A DNA stretch of 64,000 nucleotides, taken from assembly GCF_006376675.1 (NCBI RefSeq), contig NZ_VEWK01000007.1:62001-126000 (forward strand), read 5' to 3'. The first letter of the stretch is position 1. Each line of letters begins with the position of its first letter. The position numbers and the translations under genes are program-made. This document shows positions 1 to 8,242 of this stretch, in pieces. The stretch comes from Brucella pecoris. GTDB lineage: Bacteria > Pseudomonadota > Alphaproteobacteria > Rhizobiales > Rhizobiaceae. The notes below the pieces were generated by a model. That model did no database searches and was not told the origin of the DNA. It was given only the letters and a program-made list of their open reading frames with translations.

Positions 1-137
1 GAAACACGCGCTCACCCATTCCCCATTGCTGACTATGCTCCCTGTTGAGCTTGTCGCCTGCGCGCGTCGAATACGTACCTTCTGAGTTTTTGAACCCCGC
101 AGTTCATAGACGGCTTGCCGTCCTCAGGAGCAATGCA

Positions 138-725
138 ATGTTCCATTCCATTAATGATGTCCTAGCTGACGCACATCTTCGTGCGGCCAGCAACTTATTT
201 GCACCTTCAGTTGTTTTAAAGTGCAGGGGCCGCGCGCTCTTTCGATCACAGAAGGCTCGAAACCTAGCTTGCTATTTTGACCTCAGTCCCGACGTATTGG
301 CATGGTCGTGCCTGCCGATCCTGGTCGGCTCAACACAGACATTTCACATCCCAGACTTCGCAGTTCAGAGAGTGGATGGCGACTACCTTGTCGATGTCCA
401 TGACACACCGGAATGGGCTCTTGCGGCGGCAGAGGATGAAGGCTGGTTCTATGACCAGCACACCTACAAAATGATTGAACAAACAATCATTTTTAATGCC
501 GTCGATCTCGTTCCCTTTGCCTCATCTACGGTTTCGCTCGGAGACCGACTTCGACTACTTTCCGCGTTAGACGATGACGGTCCTCTACCTCTTAAACATT
601 GCTGCCAGTTGGTGCGCAATGCCAGCGAACCGATGAGCGCTTTGGCCGCGCTCTATTTTTCTGGAGAAGTTTCATTCGACCTGAATGAAAGAATAAGCCC
701 GGAAACTAGGGTTTCGAGAACTTAA
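138..725 (+). CDS. TnsA-like endonuclease-fold protein with altered catalytic residues
   Basis: The middle of this 195-residue protein matches the TnsA N-terminal fold: a helix containing LACYFDLSPDVLAW, then HIPDFAV and DYLVDV. The C-terminal part (from about residue 130) resembles the TnsA winged-helix domain and also the C-terminus of the TnsA at 4359-4928. In TnsA the catalytic triad is E, D, K. Here the E position is N42, the D is kept (D73), and the K position is H88, so nuclease activity is doubtful. I chose ATG 138 because AGGAG lies 7 nt upstream; the frame is open from 33 and a TTG at 45 is an alternative. It is followed by a palindromic repeat and then the DUF6634-like gene. A frameshifted remnant of a close paralogue sits at 14538-14758. 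Confidence 0.65.
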   Translation: MFHSINDVLADAHLRAASNLFAPSVVLKCRGRALFRSQKARNLACYFDLSPDVLAWSCLPILVGSTQTFHIPDFAVQRVDGDYLVDVHDTPEWALAAAEDEGWFYDQHTYKMIEQTIIFNAVDLVPFASSTVSLGDRLRLLSALDDDGPLPLKHCCQLVRNASEPMSALAALYFSGEVSFDLNERISPETRVSRT

Positions 726-754
726 TCTCACTTCAAAATCAGAATTATCCAAAT

Positions 755-770
755 CGGCATTCGACGTCCG
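755..770. repeat. Degenerate copy of the island palindrome
   Basis: CGGCATTCGACGTCCG matches the cluster consensus CGGAACTTTGAGTCCG at 11 of 16 positions and keeps both CGG and TCCG arms. It lies between the TnsA-like gene (stop at 725) and the start at 789. The perfect-arm copy at 14780 occupies the same place behind the TnsA-like remnant. Confidence 0.4.
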
Positions 771-788
771 ATAACGAGGAGGCTTACC

Positions 789-1103
789 ATGAGCAATCTG
801 AATTATTTAGCTGAAACGATTAATACGCTCGAAAAATTGGTCAATGATCTCAAGATTTTACGCGAGGGCAAACAACCGGACCTGAACCTTCTGGATGACA
901 GCCCACTTCTTAACGACTGGGTTCGAACAACACGCGCCTTGCCTTGCCTGGAGGGAATGGTTCTAGAGCACCCGAAGCTGGGTAGCCGCAGACTGATTAC
1001 GACTAGCGAACTGTTTTATGTCGATCCGCAGTTGCACTTTGCGCGGACGTATTCCCGATTTTATCGACTTGGTAAACCCGCCAAAGTCAGAGGTCTGCGT
1101 TAA
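789..1103 (+). CDS. Small DUF6634-like protein
   Basis: A 104-residue soluble protein with no signal or membrane segment. It has an N-terminal helix (LEKLVNDLKIL) followed by a conserved-looking block containing LPCLEGMVLEHPKLG, RLITTSELFYVDP and ARTYSRFYRLG. That block resembles what I remember of the DUF6634 family from Rhizobiales plasmids and islands; the number was not checked. The start has the strong ribosome site GAGGAGG at 776-782. The gene sits between the TnsA-like gene and the AAA+/M41 gene, all on the same strand, so the three are probably one operon. Function unknown. Confidence 0.75.
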   Translation: MSNLNYLAETINTLEKLVNDLKILREGKQPDLNLLDDSPLLNDWVRTTRALPCLEGMVLEHPKLGSRRLITTSELFYVDPQLHFARTYSRFYRLGKPAKVRGLR

Positions 1104-1198
1104 TTTTTGAGGGCGACGTCTATGACAATGTTTCGAATATCACACTGCAACTGCCGGTCTCCATCTTTCAATGCTGTGAAACCTTGTGAGAAAACAGA

Positions 1199-3064
1199 AT
1201 GCAGAATTTTCAACAGACGCCAGAAGCTCTGGCTTTGCGCCTTGCAGTGGCGCATTTTACTCGGCAAATCAGAAGGCGCGGTCTTCAAGATTTGCTCGCG
1301 GGCCGGGTGCTCGACCTAGTTATCACATGTGAACATGCCGATGACCTGGAGCTCTTTGAGAAAGCACTTGGTCGGCTGGACTATTACAATTCGAAACGGC
1401 CGTCACAGCGAAGCGTTATCCAATTAACTGCCCAAAAGCGAGATCACGTTGATTTTGGTGATGACCATGTCACATACAAGCAGACGGTCTATTTCGCACC
1501 ACAGGTAACTTCGTTACCACAACAAGTATTGGACTCCGCTGACGATATCATCGAAATGAAGCTCGATGGCTCCCTGTGTGAATCGATTGCGAAAGAAAAT
1601 CTTCGAACTCCACCTCGTTTTTCCCATCTGCCTGTCCCTGCCCCGTTCTCGTTACGCATTCTGGCTTCGATGATCTGTCAATCATGGAGCGATCAGGACG
1701 TTCAACACAAGCTTGATCGCGTGACCAGACGAGCAAAGGCGATCCGCACAAATAGCGAGATCAACCTCGACAATATCGCTGGATATGGGGAAGCAGCGTC
1801 TTGGGGAAAAATGCTTGCAGAAGATTTATCTCTCTTCGCCAAGCGAGAACTGGACTGGGAGGATATTGATCGCGGCGTGTTACTCTGTGGCCCTCCAGGC
1901 GTCGGCAAAACGCTTTTTGCTCGTGCATTAGCTGGAACCTGCAGAGTACCCTTGTTTGCGCACTCTCTAGCCCAGTGGCAGGCCAAAGGTAGCTTAGACG
2001 ACCTCCTCAAAGCGATGCTTCGTGCATTTGAGCAGGCGAAACGGGAAGCGCCATGCATCTTGTTTGTCGACGAAGTTGACAGTTTCGGAACACGATCTCA
2101 GCTTTCTGGAAGAAATTCCAATTACGCGCGGCAGGTTATCAATGGATTTTTGCAGTGCTTGGATGGTTTGGATGGGCGAGAAGGTGTCGTCGTAGTTGCA
2201 GCGACTAACGATATCAATGCAATTGACCCGGCGATCATTCGTTCCGGACGAATTGAACGGCATGTCCACATCACCCTCCCCGATGCAGTGGGAAGGGAGC
2301 AAATCCTCAAATACCACTTGCGAGACGCCTTGCCAGGGGAAGACATTTCCGGAATCGCGATTAGGCTTGAAGGTGCGTCAGGTGCAGACATTGCCCGACT
2401 GGTGCGAGAAGCACGGAGCCGCGCACGAGCGAGGAAAGCCCCTCTAAGCGCGTCAGACCTCGCCATCAATATTCCTTCTCCGCGCCCGGTATGTATTCAA
2501 GACATCCGTCGAACAGCCATTCACGAAGCCGGGCACGCTGTCGTTGCAGATGAATTGTTCGATGTGACAGGCATCAAACCGGTTTCGGTTCATCTGAGGC
2601 GAACCTTCCGAGACAGTGATTGCAACCTTGGTGGCACACTGATGCAAATTCGAGCAGATAGAATTCTCACAACCAGAGCCGCGTACGATGCTCAGATTTG
2701 CACACTTTTGGCTGGGTTAGCCGCCGAGCAGGTCGTGTTTGGCGAGACGACAGATGGCAGCGGCGGCGGCTCTCATTCTGATCTAGCAGAAGCAACCAGA
2801 ATCGCTATCCGAATGGAAGCCTCGTTCGGCTTGGGTAACGATCTGGCTTTCTCAGCTACTATGAATTTGTGCGACGAAACCCTGCTGCGTCAAAATTCCC
2901 ATCTCCATCAGCGTGTGAATGAAATTCTTAAAATCCAGTTTGATAGAGCGGTCGGCATCATCGAGAAAAAAGCGAAAGCCGTTTCTTCAATCGCCGCGAA
3001 GCTTGAACGTTATTCGGCACTCAATGAAAGACAACTGAAAAGGATCTTCCTGCGAGAACTGTAA
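1199..3064 (+). CDS. Soluble AAA+ ATPase with C-terminal M41 (FtsH-type) zinc protease domain
   Basis: The 621-residue protein joins a novel 200-residue N-terminal region to an FtsH-like core. Walker A GPPGVGKT is at 231-238, Walker B ILFVDE at 287-292, sensor-1 N337, and the SRH arginine segment IIRSGRIERHV at 346-356. The zinc-protease motif HEAGH is at 442-446 and the likely third zinc ligand is D528 in SHSDLAEAT. Both ATPase and protease sites therefore look intact. Unlike FtsH, which is anchored by two N-terminal membrane helices, no hydrophobic segment is visible, so it should be cytosolic. ATG 1199 is the first start after an in-frame stop at 1187. It follows the DUF6634-like gene by 95 nt. 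Its role is unknown; FtsH-like turnover of a transposase or host protein is an inference from context. Confidence 0.85.
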   Translation: MQNFQQTPEALALRLAVAHFTRQIRRRGLQDLLAGRVLDLVITCEHADDLELFEKALGRLDYYNSKRPSQRSVIQLTAQKRDHVDFGDDHVTYKQTVYFAPQVTSLPQQVLDSADDIIEMKLDGSLCESIAKENLRTPPRFSHLPVPAPFSLRILASMICQSWSDQDVQHKLDRVTRRAKAIRTNSEINLDNIAGYGEAASWGKMLAEDLSLFAKRELDWEDIDRGVLLCGPPGVGKTLFARALAGTCRVPLFAHSLAQWQAKGSLDDLLKAMLRAFEQAKREAPCILFVDEVDSFGTRSQLSGRNSNYARQVINGFLQCLDGLDGREGVVVVAATNDINAIDPAIIRSGRIERHVHITLPDAVGREQILKYHLRDALPGEDISGIAIRLEGASGADIARLVREARSRARARKAPLSASDLAINIPSPRPVCIQDIRRTAIHEAGHAVVADELFDVTGIKPVSVHLRRTFRDSDCNLGGTLMQIRADRILTTRAAYDAQICTLLAGLAAEQVVFGETTDGSGGGSHSDLAEATRIAIRMEASFGLGNDLAFSATMNLCDETLLRQNSHLHQRVNEILKIQFDRAVGIIEKKAKAVSSIAAKLERYSALNERQLKRIFLREL

Positions 3065-3303
3065 TATTTCGGCCGAATTGGCTAATGCGTTGTGAAGGAC
3101 GGTATTACGATGTCGTGCCAATGCCGTCTGATGCGCATCAGCGCGAAACAGAATTAAGCGAAGCACAGATAGAAAAGCTCAATGGTGATGGGAGAACAGC
3201 TTGCAAATCGGCATTTTTTGCGTCGAGAAAATTAGCAAATAACATTGACCGTTACGCTTACTGTTTCATCGGCAGGACGTTAGTTATAATTACGAGCTGG
3301 CTC

Positions 3304-3331
3304 TTCACATCACTTCCAAACCGATTATAAA
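3304..3331 (+). promoter_or_regulatory. Candidate sigma-70-type promoter for the structured RNA
   Basis: TTCACA (3304-3309) and TATAAA (3326-3331) are separated by 16 nt and precede the first stem of the RNA by about 5 nt. This is recognised by eye only. Confidence 0.35.
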
Positions 3332-3471
3332 GACCACGCGGTGCCAATCGTGGGAAACTAGACTGCAGCTAATTCCCTATTCCTCGGAAACCCATAAGGG
3401 GCGAGCGACCGCGTCATCAAAAGGCCTTTGATGAAGTAATCCAAAGTCATGGCACCGGGAAAGGTGTAAAC

Positions 3472-3540
3472 ATGAATTTCATAGACAAACTAGGCGTCGG
3501 CCTGCTGGTTTTTGAGATCGTTTATTGTTTCTTAATCTAA
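3472..3540 (+). CDS. Putative 22-residue hydrophobic membrane peptide
   Basis: ATG at 3472 opens a 22-codon frame ending in TAA at 3538-3540. The peptide starts MNFIDKLG and continues as an almost uninterrupted hydrophobic run (VGLLVFEIVYCFLI), long enough for one membrane span. The purine-rich GGGAAAGGTG (3458-3467) upstream could be a ribosome site and lies in a small CACC/GGTG hairpin. A terminator follows 52 nt after the stop. The layout resembles small hydrophobic peptides of type I toxin loci, but no antisense antitoxin is demonstrated. It could also be a chance ORF within an RNA. Confidence 0.3.
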   Translation: MNFIDKLGVGLLVFEIVYCFLI

Positions 3541-3592
3541 CGGCATGAACGCCACACACGTGTTCGGTTCGAGGTGACCACGTGTAAAAAAG

Positions 3593-3631
3593 AAGGCTCC
3601 GTGCTGCAACACGGAGCCTTCACTTTTTTTG
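3593..3631. terminator. Strong bidirectional Rho-independent terminator
   Basis: An 11-bp perfect stem AAGGCTCCGTG (3593-3603) / CACGGAGCCTT (3610-3620) is closed by a 6-nt loop. A T-run follows on the plus strand (3624-3630) and an A-run precedes it (3586-3591), which makes it usable on the minus strand as well. Confidence 0.85.
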
Positions 3632-4131
3632 TGTAACGTGAACCATAGACAAGCTCAAACTCAGGATACCGCATTCTCTTGCCATGAGTAAACAGAGAAT
3701 TTTGCGTAGACGAAAACTATGCAAAGGGTGGGTCCCAAAATCGACCGCTACCTCTCGCGTAAATTGCATTGGGATAACCGAGCGCCGGATTCAAAACCTC
3801 TGTACTCCCCTGTTGTTCCGTTAACCTTGCAATACAAGTAGAAAAAACAGTCTTGATTTTGGCTTCGGGTTGTGAGATGTCATCAACGCACGTGAATTAT
3901 GATCACGCTTGGAGCAATACAATGATAACAGCCATATCCAAAGTAGCGAAGGACGCGCACAAGCACTAAATCTTTGATTTAGTGATGGCTAATTATCATT
4001 TTTTGATGCTCATCCCGTCCTTCCTCCATTTCTAAAACAGCTTAACTGAACATCGTCATTCCGTTGCTCATCGCAATGGAATGTGACTGTTCATCGCTGT
4101 CTCTGCTTGGATCCAACAGGAGGGAATATCC
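3632..4131. other. Non-coding leader region before the tns operon
   Basis: I see no convincing gene here. It holds several inverted repeats: CACTAAATC/GATTTAGTG (3964-3984) nested inside GAAGGACG/CGTCCTTC (3948-4023), and an 11-bp imperfect stem CATTCCGTTGC/GCAATGGAATG around 4057-4083, about 30 nt before the ribosome site of the next gene. The word GTGGGTCCCAAA occurs at 3727-3738 and again at 4339-4350 near the tnsA start, perhaps an operator pair. These would fit a regulated leader for the transposition genes, but no function is shown. Confidence 0.45.
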
Positions 4132-4362
4132 ATGAACGGCAATGCCATCTATCTCAGCAAGTACGTGTCTCGACGTCAAAATGGGATGATTATCGCGCCC
4201 CAACCCTATCTCGGTCGTAGCATCAATACCAAGGGCAGAGGCTGTCACATAGCGAACGCTCTTTTAAGCGCCGCTCAACTGGACGAGCCATTTACATTTC
4301 GCCTTCTGTCGCAGACAGAAAGCTTAGCCCGAAGAAATGTGGGTCCCAAATCGGTAGTGTGA
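4132..4362 (+). CDS. Small ORF translationally coupled to tnsA (possible split-off TnsA N-terminus)
   Basis: The 76-residue basic protein has a strong ribosome site (AGGAGGG, 4119-4125) and its stop overlaps the tnsA GTG start by 4 nt (GTGA). No family is recognised. Its motif GRSINTKGRG and its position directly before the nuclease suggest a separated TnsA N-terminal extension: 76 plus 189 residues is close to the 273 residues of Tn7 TnsA, and the downstream protein starts just before the catalytic domain. The segment around LGRSINTKGR is only loosely like the pre-catalytic GR..H motif of TnsA. The alternative is an independent small accessory protein. Confidence 0.65.
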   Translation: MNGNAIYLSKYVSRRQNGMIIAPQPYLGRSINTKGRGCHIANALLSAAQLDEPFTFRLLSQTESLARRNVGPKSVV

Positions 4363-4928
4363 TCGATCCATTCAGACTTCGTCTTGTGAATTTCGAAAGT
4401 CTGCTCGAACGCCAGTGGGCCACCGTGTTCATCGCTCGCTCTGACCTAAAGGAAATTCGTGAGCAGCAATCTTGTACGTATTTCGGCAACAGGCGACATA
4501 CGTTTGACTTCATCGTTGAACAATTGGATGGAACCCGCGTCGCGTATGCGGTGAAGTATGAAGAGGATGTCACGCCAGAACTCGAAGACATCCTCAAAGA
4601 TATTGCCTCCGAACACGGCTCTTTAGTCGCCGATGAGTTTCGTATTCTCACTGAAAAGGATTTGAACCTTATTCAGCTGAATAATGCGCGACACATTCTC
4701 GACTGCGCCCTGGATTTCGATTTCGAAGCCCAGTCAATGGTCGAACAGTATCTCAATGATGCTCCTCGGTACCTCTGCCTTCAGCAAATCGCTGATGACA
4801 CTGGTTTGGGATCGGATGGCTATAGAGCAGCGGTCGCAATGATTTTCTCAAGAAAATTGCGAGCAAATAATACTGAGAGGCTCAGCGGGTCTGTTCTAGT
4901 CGAAAATACCTTTAAAAAAGCCGCCTAA
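4359..4928 (+). CDS. tnsA: TnsA-like transposon endonuclease
   Basis: TnsA makes the 5'-strand nicks that turn replicative transposition into cut-and-paste. The 189-residue protein has the TnsA restriction-fold triad: E17 (FESLLERQ), D50 (HTFDFIV) and K66 (AYAVKYEE), with LKEIREQ between, as in Tn7 TnsA. The C-terminal 80 residues look like the winged-helix domain that contacts TnsC. It is shorter than Tn7 TnsA (273 residues) and starts with GTG inside the end of the upstream 76-codon ORF, which may supply the missing N-terminus. tniA follows after 80 nt. An intact triad here contrasts with the altered one in the paralogue at 138-725. Confidence 0.8.
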   Translation: MIDPFRLRLVNFESLLERQWATVFIARSDLKEIREQQSCTYFGNRRHTFDFIVEQLDGTRVAYAVKYEEDVTPELEDILKDIASEHGSLVADEFRILTEKDLNLIQLNNARHILDCALDFDFEAQSMVEQYLNDAPRYLCLQQIADDTGLGSDGYRAAVAMIFSRKLRANNTERLSGSVLVENTFKKAA

Positions 4929-5008
4929 AATCCATTTGGGGCATTAATCCGTTTCTTAAGATATTCGGATTAATGCTCCAGGGATGGGCTAGCTTTGGGG
5001 GAAGCGTG

Positions 5009-7219
5009 ATGGAAAATCGTTCGTTCCGTTTTGATCGCCATGATCGAATTATGATCGACAATGTGTCGTATCGATCAGAATCCAAGGAAAAGAACACGCA
5101 TTTTCTCCAAGCCATTGTTGATGGTTTTATCGACGATTTTCTTACAGTTAAGACCGACCAGGACATCTCTTTATTGATGAAAAGCGGTCGTCTCCGCGTA
5201 GATGCCGGTTGGTTTTCCAAAACGCTGCATCTTCTACGCGTTCGTCACGACAACTCTAATCTGCGTGATCTCTCTGAAGACGACCTTCGCACTGTCGCCT
5301 GGAAGAAGGAGTGGTGCGTACGGTTTCTATCGGCGGCTGGAGCGAAAGATAAGCCCTGGCGTCCAAAGATGACGCCAACAGACATCCGGCAATTCATCGA
5401 TAACATCAAGTCTGAAATGGACAGCTGGTATCTCAATGAATTCGGAATGCGCCGTAAGCCTGGACGTCAGAGAAAGGGGGAGATCAGGAAAGAATTCGAC
5501 TATCCCGCTCCCAGCACCCTACGAGATTGGCTCAAGCTATATCGGCAAGCCGGATACAGGGCAGAAGCCTTCAGACCCCTTTATGAAAATTGTGGTAATC
5601 GGAATCAGCTTGATGAGCGTGTTCGTCAGATTGTTCAAAACGGAGTCGAGAGTTATTGCACTCTTAATCGTATCAAGATGGCTGACGTCTACGAAGACAT
5701 AGAGGCTCAGCTATTCCTGCACAACAAGAAGCACGGTTCTGAGCTGCAAGTGAGCGACCGCACGGTGCGTCGCCACATTAATAATATTGATCCATTTAAG
5801 AGAGATGCGGGACGTTTCGGGGCCGATTATGCATTGCGCAAATATGCTCCTGTCGGGCGCGGAATTGTCCTCGAAAGCCCACTGGAGCGGGTCGAAATGG
5901 ACGATTGGGAATTTGACCTGTTCGTCCTGTTGAAGACATCATCCGCATGGAAAAAGCTGGATTCCAAGCAAAAGAAACAGATCGAACGCGTTCGGGTCAC
6001 CGTAACTGTCGCAATCGATTGTGTGACGCGTTGCATCGTCGGATTTCACGCGACGCCTGCCCCTCCGTCGACCGCTGGAGCAAAAACAGCTCTGCGCTCA
6101 GTCTTGCTCGATAAGACCAAAATTGCTGAACTCGCAGGAGCGAAGTCCTCGTGGGATATGTATGGACGTCCAGAATTTATTGTGACTGATGGCGGCCCTG
6201 TTTTTAGAGGCGAATTCGAGACAGCTGTCGCTCGCAGTCGGATGAACCGCAGTCTCCCCGACCAGGATCCCAGAATGCGAGGAACGATTGAATCCTTCTT
6301 TCGTTCATTCAAACGGCTTTGCAGATATTTTACAGGTCAGTCATTTTCCAATGTCATGGAAAAGGGCGATTATCCAGGTGAAGACTACGCCAGCCTGACC
6401 TTCGACGTGTTTTACCGCGCCGCAGTTCGGTACATCGTCGATGTATATCATCATCGCAAACATCGCGGCCTCAACAATGGTACCCCATTCAAAACGTGGG
6501 AGATTCTGACAACCCAGCGCGACAGAGGCATGGCACCTCCCTTGAATCAGGAGCAGATTGTTGAAGCATTCGGCCTCGAACACAAATCGAAGATTACGCG
6601 AAATGGCGTAACTATTAACTCCTTTAATTATGAGTCTTCTGATTTGACCAAGCTGCATCAGATCATGGGCGAGAAGGATGTGGTTTCGATCTTCGACCCG
6701 GACGATCTGGGAACAATCCTCGTCAGAGTTCCGAACAAACATCTGGACAGGTTCCACAATGTTTTTGGCAGCTATATCATCGGAAAGTGTACCGACGCAG
6801 CTGTTCATGGGCGCACTTATCTCGACCTTGTTGCCGGTAAGCGCGAAGTTCAGGATTTCCTCAAAGCGCAAGCGTTAGAGGGCAACCCCTACCGTCTGAC
6901 AGCCCATAACGATTTTCAGGATCAATCGGCTCAGGCGCTCAAAGATGCCGGTATTCCAACCCATCAGTTGTCTCAAAAGAAATACGATCAGATCACGGCA
7001 GTCGTATCGCAGAAAACACGCGCCGCTTTAACGTCCCCCACCTATTCTGACGACCCAATGTCGGACGATGATCTTCCCGGCTCCGTAATCGCAGTATCGG
7101 CGCGCACGAAACCAAAAGCCAAGCCGAATGCCGATGATGGAAACGCGCAACCAAAAGAACGGCCAGCGCACAAGCCATTTAGCCAGAGCATGAACACTTT
7201 CGAGGATGATGATGACTGA
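5009..7219 (+). CDS. tniA: DDE transposase, TnsB/TniA family
   Basis: A 736-residue Mu/Tn7/Tn5053-type transposase that joins transposon ends to target DNA. An N-terminal DNA-binding region with helix-turn-helix stretches is followed by an rve (RNase H-like) core: the first acidic residue is D298 in EMDDWEF, the second D394 in VTDGGPVF, the third E428 in RGTIESFFRS, giving a D...D-(33)-E arrangement. A Mu C-terminal beta-barrel-like region and a charged, proline-rich tail follow; such tails contact the TniB/TnsC ATPase. ATG 5009 is preferred over ATG 4973 because GGGGGA lies 6 nt upstream. The stop overlaps the tniB start. Confidence 0.92.
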   Translation: MENRSFRFDRHDRIMIDNVSYRSESKEKNTHFLQAIVDGFIDDFLTVKTDQDISLLMKSGRLRVDAGWFSKTLHLLRVRHDNSNLRDLSEDDLRTVAWKKEWCVRFLSAAGAKDKPWRPKMTPTDIRQFIDNIKSEMDSWYLNEFGMRRKPGRQRKGEIRKEFDYPAPSTLRDWLKLYRQAGYRAEAFRPLYENCGNRNQLDERVRQIVQNGVESYCTLNRIKMADVYEDIEAQLFLHNKKHGSELQVSDRTVRRHINNIDPFKRDAGRFGADYALRKYAPVGRGIVLESPLERVEMDDWEFDLFVLLKTSSAWKKLDSKQKKQIERVRVTVTVAIDCVTRCIVGFHATPAPPSTAGAKTALRSVLLDKTKIAELAGAKSSWDMYGRPEFIVTDGGPVFRGEFETAVARSRMNRSLPDQDPRMRGTIESFFRSFKRLCRYFTGQSFSNVMEKGDYPGEDYASLTFDVFYRAAVRYIVDVYHHRKHRGLNNGTPFKTWEILTTQRDRGMAPPLNQEQIVEAFGLEHKSKITRNGVTINSFNYESSDLTKLHQIMGEKDVVSIFDPDDLGTILVRVPNKHLDRFHNVFGSYIIGKCTDAAVHGRTYLDLVAGKREVQDFLKAQALEGNPYRLTAHNDFQDQSAQALKDAGIPTHQLSQKKYDQITAVVSQKTRAALTSPTYSDDPMSDDDLPGSVIAVSARTKPKAKPNADDGNAQPKERPAHKPFSQSMNTFEDDDD

Positions 7220-8240
7220 TCAAGGAAAGACCGACCTTCATGATTTCTCGGATGACGACTTTCTCAACGCGATTACTCAGAGATTTCCTTACAAACAACG
7301 CGCAATTCGCGATTCCCTGGAGAAAGTGAAAAGCGTTTATGTTCGCTCTCCGCGCGATAAGGTTCTGGAAAAGGACCTAGATCGATTTCTGGTTTCCATG
7401 CTCGCGAAACAGGGAGAGCGTCGAGACGACGGCAGAGCGCTTTTCATTACAGGTGAAAGCGGGGCGGGCAAAACCCGTATGATTGCTCAATTGCTGGAAA
7501 AGAATGAACTTCTCCAGCCCATGCAAACGAGTTTTGGCATAGTCAATCCTGTGGCAACAGTTCGCTTGATGGGACCGTGCACACTTCGCTTGCTAGGCAA
7601 AAACATCCTGGAGACAATCGGATATCCTATTCGCCAGAGAATGGAACAGGGCGAGCTTTGGGACATGCTGCCAAACCAACTTCGGCAGCGCCGTGTACTT
7701 CTGATTTACGTTGATGAAACACAGCACATGCTCCGGCATACCACAGGCGATTCAGAGCGGAAGAACCTTGCCAAGGCCTTTAAAGGCGTAATGAATTACG
7801 CTCCTTGGCCAGTCAGTTTTATTATGTCTGGAATGCCCGAAACTGTGGAAATGGCTCAACTCGACGAACAGATTGAACGCCGTTCCAGTTTCTGCAGAAT
7901 CCCAGAAATCGAGATGCCCGAGGGGCGGCCTCTTATCGAGAGAATTCTCATTGAAATGACTTCTGTCATCGACATGGACGCGACCAAGGTCACGCAAAGT
8001 GATCTGCCAGAACGCATCGCACATACGGCCCGATACCAGTTTGGCCGAGTGACCCAGGTGGTGCTCGCAGCCATTCAAGTGGCTTTAGAAGCTGGTCGTA
8101 CTTCGTTGGGGCGCGATGACTTTGCTCGCGCTTATATCCACCATTCTCAAGCGCGTGGTTACGACGAAATGAACCCGTTTTTAGTCGACGATTGGCAACG
8201 ACTGAATCCGGGTGCTTTCTTGGTTGACAGCAGAGATTAG
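7206..8240 (+). CDS. tniB: AAA+ transposition regulator, TniB/TnsC family
   Basis: A 344-residue ATPase that would link transposase to the TniQ-marked target. Walker A GESGAGKT is at 83-90 and Walker B VLLIYVDE at 164-171, with the TniB-typical sequence ETQHML just after. Three consecutive ATG codons (7206, 7209, 7212) overlap the tniA stop (7217-7219); GAGG at 7202-7205 best fits ATG 7212. tniQ starts 2 nt after its stop, so tnsA, tniA, tniB and tniQ form one operon. Confidence 0.9.
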   Translation: MMMTDQGKTDLHDFSDDDFLNAITQRFPYKQRAIRDSLEKVKSVYVRSPRDKVLEKDLDRFLVSMLAKQGERRDDGRALFITGESGAGKTRMIAQLLEKNELLQPMQTSFGIVNPVATVRLMGPCTLRLLGKNILETIGYPIRQRMEQGELWDMLPNQLRQRRVLLIYVDETQHMLRHTTGDSERKNLAKAFKGVMNYAPWPVSFIMSGMPETVEMAQLDEQIERRSSFCRIPEIEMPEGRPLIERILIEMTSVIDMDATKVTQSDLPERIAHTARYQFGRVTQVVLAAIQVALEAGRTSLGRDDFARAYIHHSQARGYDEMNPFLVDDWQRLNPGAFLVDSRD

Positions 8241-8242
8241 CC

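Larger units (their letters stand above)
3336..3631 (+). ncRNA. Probable structured RNA of about 295 nt, possibly encoding a tiny membrane peptide
   Basis: A closing stem pairs ACGCGGT (3336-3342) with ACCGCGT (3408-3414). It encloses two hairpins: GGGAA/TTCCC (3353-3376) and CTCGG...CGAG (3382-3404). Then follow the near-perfect hairpin CATCAAA...TTTGATG (3414-3432), a small stem CACC/GGTG at the ribosome-binding region of a 22-codon ORF, a stem ACACGTG/CACGTGT (3556-3585), and a strong terminator (3593-3631). The density of complementary arms between a promoter-like pair and a terminator suggests a separate transcript. I do not recognise it as a known RNA family. Confidence 0.45.

Noticed and set aside
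3085..3330. 81-codon open frame after the AAA+/M41 gene
   Set aside because: No ribosome site, no recognisable family, odd composition, and its end overlaps the promoter-like sequence of the structured RNA.
3684..3840. Short basic ORF starting MSKQRILRRRKLCKG
   Set aside because: No ribosome site and no conserved features; it lies in a repeat-containing leader region.
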